From NCBI GenBank assembly GCA_020354085.1, contig CP070641.1, forward strand, positions 2,152,982 through 2,159,317: DNA of 6,336 nucleotides, in the 5' to 3' direction. The DNA is from Pseudomonadota bacterium. GTDB taxonomy: Bacteria; Pseudomonadota; Gammaproteobacteria; Acidiferrobacterales; Sulfurifustaceae. Of the stretch, positions 5,859 through 6,336 are shown one piece after another. The stretch's first letter is position 1; each line of letters starts with the position of its first letter. Under the pieces are notes generated by a model. That model saw nothing but the letters and a program-made list of their open reading frames with translations, was not told the origin of the DNA and made no database searches. The translations under genes were made by a program, and so were the position numbers.

Positions 5859-6336
5859 TCAGGAATTGGCGGACGCCGGCGAATTGATTTTGTTCAGGAT
5901 CGCGTCCATCACCTGCGCCTGGCTCGTCAAGTTGTGACGTGCCGCTTCTAGGTCCGCGATGCGCGCACCAAGGCTATTCAGGTTTTCGTGAATCTTTTTC
6001 AGGTTCTCGAGGCGGTGATCGATCATGATCTTGTGCTCGCGCACCTGCGCCAGTACCGGCGCCATGATCGCGTTGCTCCAGGCACGCGCGCCGGCGTTAC
6101 AGTCGGAGAATACTTCGCGCGTGCGCGACACCAGTGTGATGAAGAACTTCTTGATCACGAAGTGTTGCTCGCTCATCACCATTATGGGGCTGTCGCGGTA
6201 GTTGGCCGCCTCCTCGTACAGGCGCGCGAGCTGCGCGTGATAATCCTCGAGTGAGAACGGCACTGGATGGAGGCGTGCGAGCTTGTGCTCGGCGTGAAAC
6301 TTGTTGTAGATCGCCTGCACCAGGCCTTGGATCTGT
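5859..6336 (-). CDS. Hypothetical helical protein, C-terminal part (start outside window); possible dynamin-like GTPase tail
   Basis: The frame ends in TGA at 5859-5861 and stays open to the right edge; codons before the GTG at 6318-6320 read QIQGLV, continuing the same helical style. About 158 residues are visible and the true start is upstream of the window. The sequence is all-helical and charged: YHAQLARLYEEAANYRDSP, then VMSEQHFVIKKFFITLVSR and TREVFSDC, then a long amphipathic coiled-coil (VREHKIMIDHRLENLKKIHE, LGARIADLEAARHNL), ending LNKINSPASANS. There is no signal peptide, membrane segment or catalytic motif in the visible part. The layout recalls the helical C-terminal stalk of bacterial dynamin-like GTPases, but the diagnostic GTPase motifs would lie outside the window, so this is a low-confidence idea. 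It converges on ampG with a 50-bp gap. Confidence 0.7.
   Translation of the reverse strand, partial: QIQGLVQAIYNKFHAEHKLARLHPVPFSLEDYHAQLARLYEEAANYRDSPIMVMSEQHFVIKKFFITLVSRTREVFSDCNAGARAWSNAIMAPVLAQVREHKIMIDHRLENLKKIHENLNSLGARIADLEAARHNLTSQAQVMDAILNKINSPASANS

Overview
The window is GC-rich, densely coded bacterial chromosome with short intergenic gaps. The genes (a DUF455 ferritin-like protein, an AmpG permease, a lipoprotein) suggest a Gram-negative proteobacterium, most likely a gammaproteobacterium. That placement is inferred from gene content and protein style; no rRNA or other taxonomic marker is present. I see no mobile element, tRNA, rRNA or CRISPR array.

Layout from left to right. 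(a) 2-331 (+) is the 3' end of a DUF455 ferritin-like gene cut by the window edge. (b) 371-4217 (-) is a tight three-gene operon transcribed right to left. Its first gene encodes a large membrane protein with an NTT (ATP/ADP-translocase-like) transporter domain and a C-terminal HEAT-repeat domain. The second encodes a small stand-alone cyclic-nucleotide-binding (CNBD) protein. The third encodes a probable lipoprotein with a C-terminal fibronectin-III-like domain. (c) 4218-4437 is a divergent intergenic region of about 220 bp with a clear TATAAT box for the right-hand gene. (d) 4438-5808 (+) is ampG, the inner-membrane muropeptide permease. (e) 5859-6336 (-) is the C-terminal part of a helical, coiled-coil-ending protein whose start lies outside the window; it may be the tail of a dynamin-like GTPase, which is a low-confidence idea.

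The most interesting unit is the operon in (b). Bacterial NTT-like transporters are known in some lineages as single polypeptides of transporter, HEAT repeats and CNBD. Here the same parts appear in the same order, but a stop codon and a restart split the CNBD from the HEAT repeats, and a lipoprotein gene is translationally coupled behind it. This suggests a membrane complex in which a soluble cyclic-nucleotide sensor acts on the transporter through the HEAT platform, with a periplasmic or outer-membrane partner. The domain order and gene junctions are visible in the sequence; the complex and its function are inference.
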